Shown here in pieces: positions 15,244-23,897 of a stretch of 64,000 nt of DNA. The notes below the pieces were generated by a model. The model saw only the letters and a program-made list of their open reading frames with translations, searched no databases and had not been told where the DNA came from. Every line of letters starts with the position of its first letter. The first letter of the stretch is position 1. A program made the translations under genes and the position numbers. This DNA is from Helcococcus kunzii ATCC 51366 (GTDB taxonomy: Bacteria > Bacillota > Clostridia > Tissierellales > Peptoniphilaceae). The stretch is from positions 1,867,354 through 1,931,353 of the forward strand of contig NZ_JH601088.1 in NCBI RefSeq assembly GCF_000245755.1. The letters are read 5' to 3'.

Positions 15244-15635
15244 AAGAAATTCAAATGAAAAGTATAAAAAACAAAATTTTCTTATGTTGTATTATTAGCT
15301 GTTTATTATTAACAAACCCTTCTGCATTTGCTTCATCAAATAAGATTGCATACAGAGAATCAGGTAAAACAAAATATTATAGAGTAACTGTTACCATTAA
15401 CAATTCTAAATCTACAACACATACCATTTCGGGAGAATACCAAAGCGGTCCTTCTGGTCATGGAATGGTTTATTTTACTATAAGAGGTGAAGTACAAGAA
15501 TCTGTAAAAGTTAATGGAACTGGTCAATCATCATATTGGTATGCAAGTTATAAGTTAAGTGTAGGTAATATATATAAAGCACAAACATATGTCCTTACTA
15601 AAGGATTAAATGACTACGTAACTGATTATAATTAA
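15240..15635 (+). CDS. Small secreted protein of unknown function
   Basis: The 131-residue precursor has a clear signal peptide (KNKIFLCCIISCLLLTNPSAFA, cleavage after AFA near residue 31), leaving a mature protein of about 100 residues. It is rich in Ser, Thr, Tyr and Gly and looks like an all-beta fold (KYYRVTVTIN, GMVYFTIRGEVQESVKV, YWYASYKLSVGNIYKAQTYV). No cysteines remain after cleavage. I do not recognise the family. It resembles secreted bacteriocins of the lactococcin 972 kind only in size and gene context, not in sequence motifs. It heads an operon with a lipoprotein and an ABC exporter. A secreted peptide or surface factor is the most likely class. Confidence 0.7.
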   Translation: MKEIQMKSIKNKIFLCCIISCLLLTNPSAFASSNKIAYRESGKTKYYRVTVTINNSKSTTHTISGEYQSGPSGHGMVYFTIRGEVQESVKVNGTGQSSYWYASYKLSVGNIYKAQTYVLTKGLNDYVTDYN

Positions 15636-15682
15636 TAATAAATTGCACCTTTAATACTAATATAAAAAAAAGGACTATTAAA

Positions 15683-16828
15683 ATGACAATAAAAACACCC
15701 AATTTAATTAACAAGATTACTCTACTACTTTTGGTTTCTACTTTTTTATTATCATCTTGCGCTAATAAAGAAATAGAAGTAAATAAAAACGAAAACTCAT
15801 CATTTTACAACTATAATCACAAAATAGCTGAAACCAACAGTGGTTACTACAATTTATATAAAGGCATACTTACATTTATAGATAAAGAAACACTTAAACC
15901 ATATATCTACGGCAACGAAAGACATGATTTATATACTCTCTTAAATGATGAAGACAAATTAATGAATTCAGAAGCATATTTCGAGAATGCTTCTGAAGTA
16001 TTTTATGAAGATGGACAAATATATGTTTCAGCAAATACTTACGTTAAACAAATTGATGAAAAAAATAATACTATAAAAACATATGAAAATATAGGATATT
16101 CGGATAGTAGGATTCTATATAAAGGTGCTTTTTATTATATACCATTCGAGATTGAACCAAATAAAGAGCCGGAAAATATATTAGAGAAATATGATACAAG
16201 AACTGGAAAATATGAAAAATTCTTTGATTTTGCAAAAACAATCGCTGACCTAAAAATGAATGACCTAAACATCGGAAAAATGTTTATAAAAGACGATATT
16301 CTATATTTACACTTAACCCTTAGAAATAATAATTCAGAAATTTCAGCTCTAATGTCCATTAATCTTAAAAATAAAAATGTAGAAATAAATACATTTAACG
16401 ACATGAAGGATTATTCTCTTAATCGATTTTATTTCCAAAACGATAATAAAATTGAATGGTTCGGTCCAATAGATCCTGATGACGAACTAGCATGGTCAAA
16501 GAAGCCGTCTTTAATTATTGAAAATGATAAAACTAAAACTAAACTAAATCCACAATGGGCAAAAATATTCTCTAATAATAGTTCCATAGAAACCTCTTTC
16601 AGTGCCCTAAACGTATACAAATCTTATAAGATTAAAGATAATGGTTTAGAAAATAATGATTTTATTATCAAACAAAACGGTAAGGAATTAAAGTTGGATG
16701 ATACGGACTTTCTATATAGGAATTCTTTTAACATTAAATTATCTGATACCAAGGATATTATCCTATCATATGAGGATGGAAACTTAAAAATAATAAGAAA
16801 TGGTATAAAAAATGACATATATAAATAA
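15683..16828 (+). CDS. Lipoprotein of unknown function in the ABC operon
   Basis: The 381-residue product has a lipoprotein signal (LLLLVSTFLLSSC, lipidated Cys near residue 26). A long, mostly beta extracellular domain follows with several F.YEDGQIYVS- and FYYIPF-like blades (ILYLHLTLRN, IILSYEDGNLKIIRN), suggesting a propeller or DUF5050-like repeat architecture. I cannot assign a family. AAAAAGGAC lies upstream of the ATG. Its last 17 bases overlap the ATPase gene, so it is translationally linked to the transporter and may act as an accessory or immunity lipoprotein. That role is inference from position only. Confidence 0.65.
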   Translation: MTIKTPNLINKITLLLLVSTFLLSSCANKEIEVNKNENSSFYNYNHKIAETNSGYYNLYKGILTFIDKETLKPYIYGNERHDLYTLLNDEDKLMNSEAYFENASEVFYEDGQIYVSANTYVKQIDEKNNTIKTYENIGYSDSRILYKGAFYYIPFEIEPNKEPENILEKYDTRTGKYEKFFDFAKTIADLKMNDLNIGKMFIKDDILYLHLTLRNNNSEISALMSINLKNKNVEINTFNDMKDYSLNRFYFQNDNKIEWFGPIDPDDELAWSKKPSLIIENDKTKTKLNPQWAKIFSNNSSIETSFSALNVYKSYKIKDNGLENNDFIIKQNGKELKLDDTDFLYRNSFNIKLSDTKDIILSYEDGNLKIIRNGIKNDIYK

Positions 16829-17717
16829 TACATTAGAAATAACAAATTTATATAAAAAATATAATGGAGCAACTTATTTTTCTTTGGAAAATATCAATAT
16901 GAATTTTACTCCTGGAATATATGGAATTCTAGGAGCAAATGGCGCTGGAAAAAGCACATTATTTAATATCTTGTCAGGCATCATAGATCAAACATCTGGT
17001 CAAGTTTTATTTAATGGTAATGACATTTCATTGAACATAGAAAATTTTAAAGGACATATTGGATATATGCCACAAAATCAAACACTTTATCCAAACTACA
17101 GTATAAAAAGATTTTTATATTATATAGCTAGCATCAAAGGTATAAATAGAAAAGAAATTGACAAAGAAATAGATAGAGTTTTGAAAGTAACTGAACTTGT
17201 CGATATTAAAGATAGAAGAATTTCATCGCTAAGTGGCGGTATGAAGCAAAGACTATTGATATCACAGGCTCTTTTAGCAGATCCTGACATATTAATTCTC
17301 GATGAGCCTACAGCAGGTCTTGATCCTAAACAAAGAATAATAATAAGAAATTTCCTTTCAAAAATATCGAAAGAAAAAATTGTTCTGATATCTACACATG
17401 TTGTCTCTGATATTGAGCATATTTCTAAGGAAATAGTAATAATAAAAAAAGGAAAATTAATTTTAAAAGATACACCAGATAAAATATTGAGCAAATTTGA
17501 AAATATTTCTTATGAATCAGAGATAGATTCTTTGGACACTCCATACTTTTTAGAAAACTATAATGTAAGTCAAATGCAAATTAGAGCAAATGGAAATAAT
17601 TATATAAAAATATGTGGTGATTTTCCTAAACCAATAGAATACAAGTCTTACAAATTTAAAAAGTCAAATACTAATTTAGAGGATGTTTATCTATATCTTT
17701 TTGAAGGTGGTGATTAG
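16812..17717 (+). CDS. ABC transporter ATP-binding protein
   Basis: The 301-residue ATPase has Walker A (GANGAGKST), Q-loop (GYMPQNQTLYP), signature (LSGGMKQRLLISQALL), Walker B (ILILDEPTAGLDP) and H-loop (VLISTHV). It belongs to the class that pairs with ABC-2 permeases. A C-terminal tail of about 80 residues follows the nucleotide-binding domain. The gene overlaps the lipoprotein gene by 17 bases and abuts the permease gene directly, whose ribosome site (GGTGGTGA) lies in its last codons. Confidence 0.88.
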   Translation: MTYINNTLEITNLYKKYNGATYFSLENINMNFTPGIYGILGANGAGKSTLFNILSGIIDQTSGQVLFNGNDISLNIENFKGHIGYMPQNQTLYPNYSIKRFLYYIASIKGINRKEIDKEIDRVLKVTELVDIKDRRISSLSGGMKQRLLISQALLADPDILILDEPTAGLDPKQRIIIRNFLSKISKEKIVLISTHVVSDIEHISKEIVIIKKGKLILKDTPDKILSKFENISYESEIDSLDTPYFLENYNVSQMQIRANGNNYIKICGDFPKPIEYKSYKFKKSNTNLEDVYLYLFEGGD

Positions 17718-19844
17718 ATGAAGATAAATGTTTATGAAGAATTAAAAAAACTAAAATCCCAAAAGGAATTTATTTTATTAATACTTTTATTTTTAATAGC
17801 TCTTCCTATGCTTACTTTTAATGGAGTAAATGATTTTAATGACAAATTACAAAACGAAAGAGCTCAAGATGTAAGCAAATATATATCAAATTATAAAACT
17901 GATCTTAAATCATCTATAGATAATTTAAGAGATAAAACTAATAGTCCTCAAATTAGATTTAATAAATTACTGAAATCAAGTATAAATAGACAAGCAGATG
18001 AGTATGAAAAATTATCTAATTCTCAATTATCATTAGCATTAAATAACCAAAATGGAATATTATTTTTAAACGATACTTCAGCAATAGATAATTTATTACT
18101 TGTATTTATATTCTTTATTGGATTTTTAATTTTTGATTTTGACAGAAAAAATAAAACTAATTCACTTATTTCAACTATTAAAAATGGTGGAAAAAATAAG
18201 TCCATATCGAAGCTATCACTATATTTTTTGGTATGCCTTGTAATTGCAATAATAACATATAGTCTATATGTAGTTTATATAGCACAAGTAATAGGTTTTG
18301 GAGACACTAGCTTAAATATACAATCTTTTGTGGTTTTTAGAGATGCTAATCTAAATATTAGTATCAATCAATATATAATATTGTTTGTATTACAAAAAAT
18401 ATTAACTATTATATTTACTTTATCTATTTTTTCGTTAATATTTTCTTTTTTCAAAGATAGTAGAGTTGAATTATTAGTTGCAATACTTTTTATATTGATT
18501 TCATATTGGTCTAAAAACTACATAGCTAATAACAGCATTTTTGAATTTATAAAAGCTTCATCTATTTATACAATGTTTGATATATTCTCAATATACGGAA
18601 AATATTCTGATGTTTATTTGTTTTTTACTTTTTTAGACACAAGAACATATATATTAATATTTTCAGCGATTACTATTATATTAACAGTATTTATATCTTA
18701 TAAGCTTAACAAAAACGAAATTATAGACAGAGAATACATTCCTAATTTAAATATTATTAATAAATTGAAAATTAAATCTTTATTTTTCAATGAATTTATT
18801 AGGCTTATTTTTGATTCTAAAGGACTTATAGCCTTATTTATAATAGTTTTAGTCTCTATTTCTTTATATCCTCAAAAAGAAAGAGAACAATATGATTACT
18901 TTAGATATACATATATCATGTCTCTCAATGAATTTAAGGGGAAAATTAATCAAAATAAGCTAGATAGGCTTGAAGCAAAAAAATTATATTATGATTCATT
19001 AGCTAAAGAAGCAGAAAAAATCGAAGAATCATTTGATAAAGGTGAAATAAACTACAAAGCAAGAGATCTTAGACTTTCAAAAATAGAAGAAGAAAATGCT
19101 AAATATGAAGGATTTGAGCAAGTATACAATCAAGCATATACAGCATATGAAAAATCCAACGGAAAGGATAATTTATATTTAGTTGATAAAAAAATAAGCG
19201 AGTATAATTTTGAATACAACACATACATATTTATATTTTCCGCAATATCATATTTAATATTGATATTTGTGGTTTCTGAAGTATTCTTTAAAGATTCCTT
19301 ATTGAAAATGGATCAAATAATTAAATCATGTAAAAATGGTCACATAAATGTGCTGAAAAATCGAACAATTTTATCATTTTTATATGGAATGTTAATCATT
19401 TTTATAATACAGATAATTCTATATATCTACTCTAAAGCAAATAATTTAGAAGTTAATTTACATCATTTAGCTCAATCATACACAAGCTTAATAAATTTAC
19501 CTTCTATAAAACTGTTTTATATATTAATATTTTATTTAATATACTCATCATTAAATATTTTCTTTTTTATTAACTTTATTATTTTTATAAACTTAAAAAT
19601 AAAGAAAAGAGCCAGCACATATATAATACTATTGGCATTGAGTATATTACCACTAGTATTATCAATGATTAGCAAAAGCATTAATATATTATCACTAAAT
19701 ATATTTTCAAATGCCTTTACATCAATATTTACATTAACCAAATACGGTATTTATAGTCTTGTGTTTGAATCTATACTATTAATCTTGTTATCAATTATCT
19801 TGATGAATCAAAACAAAAAATATTGGATAAGAAATAGTTTATAG
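17718..19844 (+). CDS. Large ABC-2 type permease with two membrane modules
   Basis: The 708-residue protein looks like two six-span modules in tandem. The first has a span near residue 20, an extracellular loop of about 100 residues (NERAQDVSKYISNYKTDL onward) and spans between about 130 and 335. The second repeats the pattern: a span near 375, a charged loop with LEAKKLYYDSLAKEAEKIEE, then spans from about 505 to the end (LLILLSIILMNQNKKYW). A single ATPase is encoded next to it, which would serve the whole double permease. Such permeases export peptides or give immunity to them. The substrate could be the small secreted protein, though that protein carries its own Sec signal, so the transporter may have another task. 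Confidence 0.8.
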   Translation: MKINVYEELKKLKSQKEFILLILLFLIALPMLTFNGVNDFNDKLQNERAQDVSKYISNYKTDLKSSIDNLRDKTNSPQIRFNKLLKSSINRQADEYEKLSNSQLSLALNNQNGILFLNDTSAIDNLLLVFIFFIGFLIFDFDRKNKTNSLISTIKNGGKNKSISKLSLYFLVCLVIAIITYSLYVVYIAQVIGFGDTSLNIQSFVVFRDANLNISINQYIILFVLQKILTIIFTLSIFSLIFSFFKDSRVELLVAILFILISYWSKNYIANNSIFEFIKASSIYTMFDIFSIYGKYSDVYLFFTFLDTRTYILIFSAITIILTVFISYKLNKNEIIDREYIPNLNIINKLKIKSLFFNEFIRLIFDSKGLIALFIIVLVSISLYPQKEREQYDYFRYTYIMSLNEFKGKINQNKLDRLEAKKLYYDSLAKEAEKIEESFDKGEINYKARDLRLSKIEEENAKYEGFEQVYNQAYTAYEKSNGKDNLYLVDKKISEYNFEYNTYIFIFSAISYLILIFVVSEVFFKDSLLKMDQIIKSCKNGHINVLKNRTILSFLYGMLIIFIIQIILYIYSKANNLEVNLHHLAQSYTSLINLPSIKLFYILIFYLIYSSLNIFFFINFIIFINLKIKKRASTYIILLALSILPLVLSMISKSINILSLNIFSNAFTSIFTLTKYGIYSLVFESILLILLSIILMNQNKKYWIRNSL

Positions 19845-19860
19845 ATTATTCAATTAATAA

Positions 19861-19910
19861 AAGGAGCTATTGCAAAATTACTTTTAGTAGTTGCACAGCT
19901 CCTCTTTTAG
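19861..19910 (+). terminator. Terminator of the secreted-protein/ABC operon (dispersed hairpin, copy 2)
   Basis: GGAGCT (19863-19868) pairs with AGCTCC (19897-19902), extended inwards by TTGCA/TGCA-type pairing, followed by TCTTTTAG. Its sequence is nearly the same as the element at 13571-13620. Confidence 0.7.
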
Positions 19911-19967
19911 AATTAAATCTTTTATCCAATACCCACAATCAGCATTATTCTAAACACTTTTTTACCC

Positions 19968-19999
19968 ATAAAAATGGGACTATTAAAAAACAGTCCCAT
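19968..19999 (-). terminator. Terminator of the mglBAC operon
   Basis: On the minus strand ATGGGACT and AGTCCCAT form a perfect stem around a T/A-rich loop, followed by TTTTTATGG. Confidence 0.8.
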
Positions 20000-20007
20000 G
20001 TATTGTG

Positions 20008-21033
20008 TTATTTCTTTTGTATATATTTTCTTGAGTCTATTGCTACTGCGGCGATGATTAATACACCTTTGATAAGTAGTATCCAATAACTGTGGATACC
20101 GATAAATACTAAACCATAGTTTATTACTTGTAATAGTATAGTACCCAAAACGATACCGGAGATTTTACCAACCCCACCACTAAAGGATACACCACCTATT
20201 ACGCAGGCGGCGATGGCATCAAGATCGTAGTTTGTACCTGTTACAATGTTTGCATTACCAATTCTTGGTGCTTCTAGGAAACCTGCTATACCGTACATAA
20301 TACCAGCTATTACGAATAATATCATTATATTTCTTTCTACATTGATACCTGATACTTGTGCAGCTTCTGGGTTACCACCGATAGCATACATATTTTTACC
20401 TAATACTGTTTTATTCCATATTACCCACATAATGGCGCACGCAACAAACGCATAAATAACTAAATATGGAATCTCTATAAAGCCTAAGTTTAATCTACCC
20501 ACAACAAGATTTCTATATGATTCTTTAAATCCTGAAAGTGGTTGTGCTCCCCAAGGAGAAGCTGAAATGAATGCTTGAAGTAATGAGTAAACAATTAATT
20601 GTGTACCCAATGTTGCGATAAATGCATGTATTTTTAGTTTTGCTACTCCAAATCCATTTAATAAACCAAATAATCCACCAACTATAATGGCTGCTAAAAA
20701 CCCAACAATAATTGGCATTTCAGGAAGATTAGGGAAATATTTTTGACTCATGCTTGCTGATTGAAGCAATGCTGTAGATACAGCTGCAGTCATACCTAAT
20801 ATCCTACCGGATGATAAATCTGTACCAGCTAATATAATAAGTCCACCAACACCAAGTGACATAATCAATTTTGTAGAAGCTTGACTAAGCATATTAATTA
20901 TATTAACAATTGATAAAAAACTTGGTTCTTTGATAATAATATAAGCTATAAGACACAAAATAACTATAATTAAACCATTCTCAATAAAAAATTCTTTTAT
21001 ATCAAATTTTTTCTTTTTATTCACATTTTCCAT
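20008..21033 (-). CDS. mglC: Galactose/methyl-galactoside ABC transporter permease
   Basis: The 341-residue membrane protein matches the MglC/RbsC permease family. It has the early SFLSIVNIINMLSQAS block, the GTDLSSGRILGMTAAV motif in the second membrane region and the NAIGGNPEAAQVSGINV-type loop (NMYAIGGNPEAAQVSGINVE). A glycine-rich YDLDAIAACVIGGVSFSGGVGKISG segment lies near the C-terminus. About eight to ten spans are seen. With MglA and MglB it forms an importer for galactose-type sugars. It starts 9 bases after the mglA stop codon. Confidence 0.9.
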   Translation of the reverse strand: MENVNKKKKFDIKEFFIENGLIIVILCLIAYIIIKEPSFLSIVNIINMLSQASTKLIMSLGVGGLIILAGTDLSSGRILGMTAAVSTALLQSASMSQKYFPNLPEMPIIVGFLAAIIVGGLFGLLNGFGVAKLKIHAFIATLGTQLIVYSLLQAFISASPWGAQPLSGFKESYRNLVVGRLNLGFIEIPYLVIYAFVACAIMWVIWNKTVLGKNMYAIGGNPEAAQVSGINVERNIMILFVIAGIMYGIAGFLEAPRIGNANIVTGTNYDLDAIAACVIGGVSFSGGVGKISGIVLGTILLQVINYGLVFIGIHSYWILLIKGVLIIAAVAIDSRKYIQKK

Positions 21034-21042
21034 TAATTACCT

Positions 21043-22542
21043 CTATAAATATTTAGTAGCTAGAGTCATTACCTTCTCTTGATCTAATGCTCCGACATCT
21101 TCAATACCTGCTACTTTTCCATTACTCATTACCATTATACGATCACATATACCAAAAAGTTCAGGCATCTCTGATGATATTACTATTACTGATTTTCCTT
21201 CTAGTGCTAGATTTATTATTAATTGATATATTTCATATTTAGCACCTACGTCAATCCCTCTAGTAGGCTCATCAAGTAAAAGCACTTCAGGATTTGTTAG
21301 TAACCATCTTCCCATAATAACTTTTTGTTGATTTCCTCCTGAAAGACTCCTTATCTGAGTTCTAATACTTGGAGTTTTTGTTCTCATCCATTTTATCGAC
21401 TCTTCCGTATCATCTTTCATGAGTTTATTGCTTAAAAACGGTCCCTTTTTATATGATTTAAGATTGGATATTACAGAATTAAATAGTATTGATTCCATTG
21501 GAAATATACCTGTTTTTCTTCTCTCCTCAGTTACAAGGGCAAAACCATTTTCAATAGCTTTTTTCGGAGTAGAGTTATCTATCTTTTTACCATTTAAATA
21601 GATTTCTCCGCTTTCAACAGTTCTATATCCAAATATTAACTCTACTAGCTCTGTCCTTCTTGATCCTACCAATCCAGAAATTCCAAATATTTCACCTTTT
21701 TTCACACTAAATGAAACATCTTCTACCGTATCTCCATACTTTCCAGTTAATCCTCTAACTTCTAATAATGTTTCTCCTGGAACATTATCTTTTGGAGGAT
21801 ATACATTTTCTACTTTACGCCCAACCATCTTAGCAATTATATCATTGATTTGAAGATCAGCCGCATTATCAGTTGAAATGTATTGTCCATCTCTCATAAT
21901 TGTAACTTCATCAGAAATCTCTAAAATTTCACTCATTTTATGTGAAATGTATATTATACCTACACCACGATTTCTTAATGTATTGATGATATCAAATAAA
22001 ATCTTTACTTCCTGATTAGTTAGAGAAGATGTAGGTTCATCTAAAACCAATATTTTCGCGTTGTATGATACGGCTCTTGCAATTTCTACAAGCTGTCTTT
22101 GTGCAACTGACAGATTCCAAGTTAATGTCCTGGGATTTATATCAATATTTAAATCACTAAAGACTTCTTCACAATAATCGTACATAGCTTTATGATTTAC
22201 AAATCCATGTTTTGCTGGCACTCTTCCAAGCATCATGTTTTCCGCTACATCACGCTTCATAACCTGATTTAACTCTTGGTGCACCATGCTCACACCATTT
22301 TCCATGGCATCTTTCGGATTGTTAAAATACTTCTCTTCACCTTCGATATAAATACTTCCCGCATCTTTTTTATAGATTCCAAAAAGTACTTTCATCAATG
22401 TTGATTTACCAGCACCATTTTCGCCCATTAGCGCATGAACAGTACCCTTATGTAATGTAAAATTAACATTGTCGAGAGCTTTTACACCCGGAAAATATTT
22501 ACTTATATTTTTCATTTCTAATAATACATTTTGTTCGCTCAT
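21043..22542 (-). CDS. mglA: Galactose/methyl-galactoside ABC transporter ATP-binding protein
   Basis: This 499-residue protein contains two nucleotide-binding domains, as usual for sugar importers of the MglA/RbsA family. The first has Walker A (GENGAGKST), signature (LSVAQRQLVEIARA) and Walker B (ILVLDEPTSSL). The second has the typical degenerate Walker A (GLVGSRRTELVE), signature (LSGGNQQKVIMGR) and Walker B (VLLLDEPTRGID). It energises uptake by MglC and MglB. The intercistronic hairpin at 22555-22591 should lower its expression relative to mglB. Confidence 0.93.
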   Translation of the reverse strand: MSEQNVLLEMKNISKYFPGVKALDNVNFTLHKGTVHALMGENGAGKSTLMKVLFGIYKKDAGSIYIEGEEKYFNNPKDAMENGVSMVHQELNQVMKRDVAENMMLGRVPAKHGFVNHKAMYDYCEEVFSDLNIDINPRTLTWNLSVAQRQLVEIARAVSYNAKILVLDEPTSSLTNQEVKILFDIINTLRNRGVGIIYISHKMSEILEISDEVTIMRDGQYISTDNAADLQINDIIAKMVGRKVENVYPPKDNVPGETLLEVRGLTGKYGDTVEDVSFSVKKGEIFGISGLVGSRRTELVELIFGYRTVESGEIYLNGKKIDNSTPKKAIENGFALVTEERRKTGIFPMESILFNSVISNLKSYKKGPFLSNKLMKDDTEESIKWMRTKTPSIRTQIRSLSGGNQQKVIMGRWLLTNPEVLLLDEPTRGIDVGAKYEIYQLIINLALEGKSVIVISSEMPELFGICDRIMVMSNGKVAGIEDVGALDQEKVMTLATKYL

Positions 22543-22554
22543 TTTTTCTCCATT

Positions 22555-22591
22555 AATTTAAAAAATAGGCACACAGGCTAGTGTGCCTATT
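22555..22591 (-). terminator. Intercistronic hairpin between mglB and mglA
   Basis: On the minus strand AATAGGCACAC and GTGTGCCTATT form a perfect 11-bp stem with a 6-nt loop, followed by TTTTTAAATT. A partial terminator here would give more binding protein than transporter subunits, as in many sugar ABC operons. Confidence 0.8.
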
Positions 22592-22603
22592 CTATAATAG
22601 AAA

Positions 22604-23638
22604 TTATTTTGTAATTTTTTCGTAGTCCATTCTTACTGAAACTTTATCTTCATAAATCTTATAATCTGTACCATCAGTCCAGTTTTTTCCAGCAAGTTTG
22701 TTCAATATTAAATCAATTACACCTTTAGCCATTGTTTCACTATTTTGTTTTACTGTACCAGCCATTTCACCAGCTTCGATATGTGTAATAGCTTGTTCTA
22801 GAGCATCTACACCATATACAGGTATTGTTTTTGCAGGATCTCCAGAGTTAAATCCGATTTCTTTTAATGCTGATACAGCACCAAACGCCATACCATCATT
22901 GTTTGCAAAAATAACATCAATATCATCTTTACTCTTAGCTAACCATGCATCAACAGCTGTTTTTGCTTCGTCTGTATTCCAGTTAGCTACTTGCATACCA
23001 ACTTCTTCAACTTGTATATTGTTATCTTTTAATACTTTAATTGATTCTTCTGTTCTTGCTACTGCTTCTGCGTTATCTAAACCACCATGTAGCATAACAT
23101 ATTGTAATTTTCCATCACCATTTCTATCTGCTTTATCTTTATTTTTATTCCAATAATCTAAAGCCATTTCTCCTTGATAAATTCCTGCTTGAGGAGCTAC
23201 TGTACCGTAGAAAATCATTTGTTTTAAATCTTCTTCTTTAAGTGATGAAGTAATATCTCTATTCCAAAATACTGCAGGAATCTTAGAGTTTTTTACTTTT
23301 GAAATTACTTCTTCTGCAGCACCAAAGTCAACGATATTGATTAATAGTGCGTCTACATTTTTACTAATAAGTGCGTCAAGTTGTTCGTTTTGTGTTGATT
23401 GGTTTAATTGTCCGTCAACAATTTCTAACTCAAAATTATTATCTTCTTTGTCAAGTTTTTCAAAAGCTTGTCTTACTGTAGCGATATAGTTATCACCACC
23501 GTTATAAATTAAAAGTCCAAATTTCTTTGTCTTTCCGTCTTTAGATCCGCCATCACCACTCTTTTGGTTACATGCAACTAATGAAAAAATCATTACTAAA
23601 GATAAAATAAATGCCAATATTTTTTTTGTTGATTTCAT
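22604..23638 (-). CDS. mglB: Galactose-binding lipoprotein
   Basis: The product has a lipoprotein signal (LAFILSLVMIFSLVAC). A periplasmic-binding-protein type 1 domain follows, with FGLLIYNGGDNYIATV at its start, a calcium-loop-like DRNGDGKLQ segment as in enterobacterial MglB, and the sugar-contacting FANNDGMAFGA and VYGVDALEQAI blocks. I start it at the ATG at 23638, ten bases from AGGAGGG; a TTG at 23647 would abut the ribosome site. It is the first gene of the mgl operon. Galactose or glucose-type hexose binding is likely by family; exact specificity is not proven. Confidence 0.9.
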   Translation of the reverse strand: MKSTKKILAFILSLVMIFSLVACNQKSGDGGSKDGKTKKFGLLIYNGGDNYIATVRQAFEKLDKEDNNFELEIVDGQLNQSTQNEQLDALISKNVDALLINIVDFGAAEEVISKVKNSKIPAVFWNRDITSSLKEEDLKQMIFYGTVAPQAGIYQGEMALDYWNKNKDKADRNGDGKLQYVMLHGGLDNAEAVARTEESIKVLKDNNIQVEEVGMQVANWNTDEAKTAVDAWLAKSKDDIDVIFANNDGMAFGAVSALKEIGFNSGDPAKTIPVYGVDALEQAITHIEAGEMAGTVKQNSETMAKGVIDLILNKLAGKNWTDGTDYKIYEDKVSVRMDYEKITK

Positions 23639-23671
23639 ATCTATCAACCCTCCTAATCATTTTATATACAT

Positions 23672-23700
23672 ATTATATTCGTTTTCATAATTTAAGTCAA
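23672..23700 (-). promoter_or_regulatory. Sigma-A promoter of mglBAC
   Basis: On the minus strand TTGACT (23695-23700) and TATAAT (23672-23677) are 17 bases apart, about 34 bases upstream of the mglB start codon. Confidence 0.85.
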
Positions 23701-23719
23701 CCGAGATATTAAAACTATA

Positions 23720-23733
23720 TGTAAACGTTGAAT
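23720..23733. promoter_or_regulatory. Possible catabolite-responsive (cre-like) site
   Basis: TGTAAACGTTGAAT matches the CcpA cre consensus TGWAANCGNTNWCA except for the last two bases. It lies about 20 bases upstream of the mglB -35. Catabolite control of mgl is plausible but the match is imperfect. Confidence 0.35.
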
Positions 23734-23837
23734 TTTAGCTATAGTTAATAATATATTACACTAAAAATCGTATTCAACTTTATTGAAATTATAATATTTT
23801 GGCATAAAAACTAATTAATTTTGCAAATAAGAAATGA

Positions 23838-23886
23838 TAAAAAAAAGATGATGTGCAGAATAGATTTAACTAATCTGCAACATCAC
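23838..23886 (-). terminator. Terminator of the purine permease gene
   Basis: On the minus strand GATGTTGCAGA and TCTGCACATC form a stem with a one-base bulge, followed by ATCTTTTTTTTATC. Confidence 0.8.
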
Positions 23887-23897
23887 CTTATACTAAA

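Larger units (their letters stand above)
15210..15658. repeat. Perfect 16-bp inverted repeat bracketing the secreted-protein gene
   Basis: AGTATTAAAGGTGCAA at 15210-15225 is the exact reverse complement of 15643-15658. The left arm starts just after the promoter and contains the only Shine-Dalgarno-like sequence (AAAGGTG) before the gene. The right arm lies just after its stop codon. In the mRNA the two could pair and hide the ribosome site. The mRNA-structure role is inference; the repeat is seen directly. Confidence 0.75.

Noticed and set aside
15240..15635. Lactococcin 972 bacteriocin
   Set aside because: Size and neighbours are suggestive, but the tryptophan/tyrosine-rich motifs of that family are not present.
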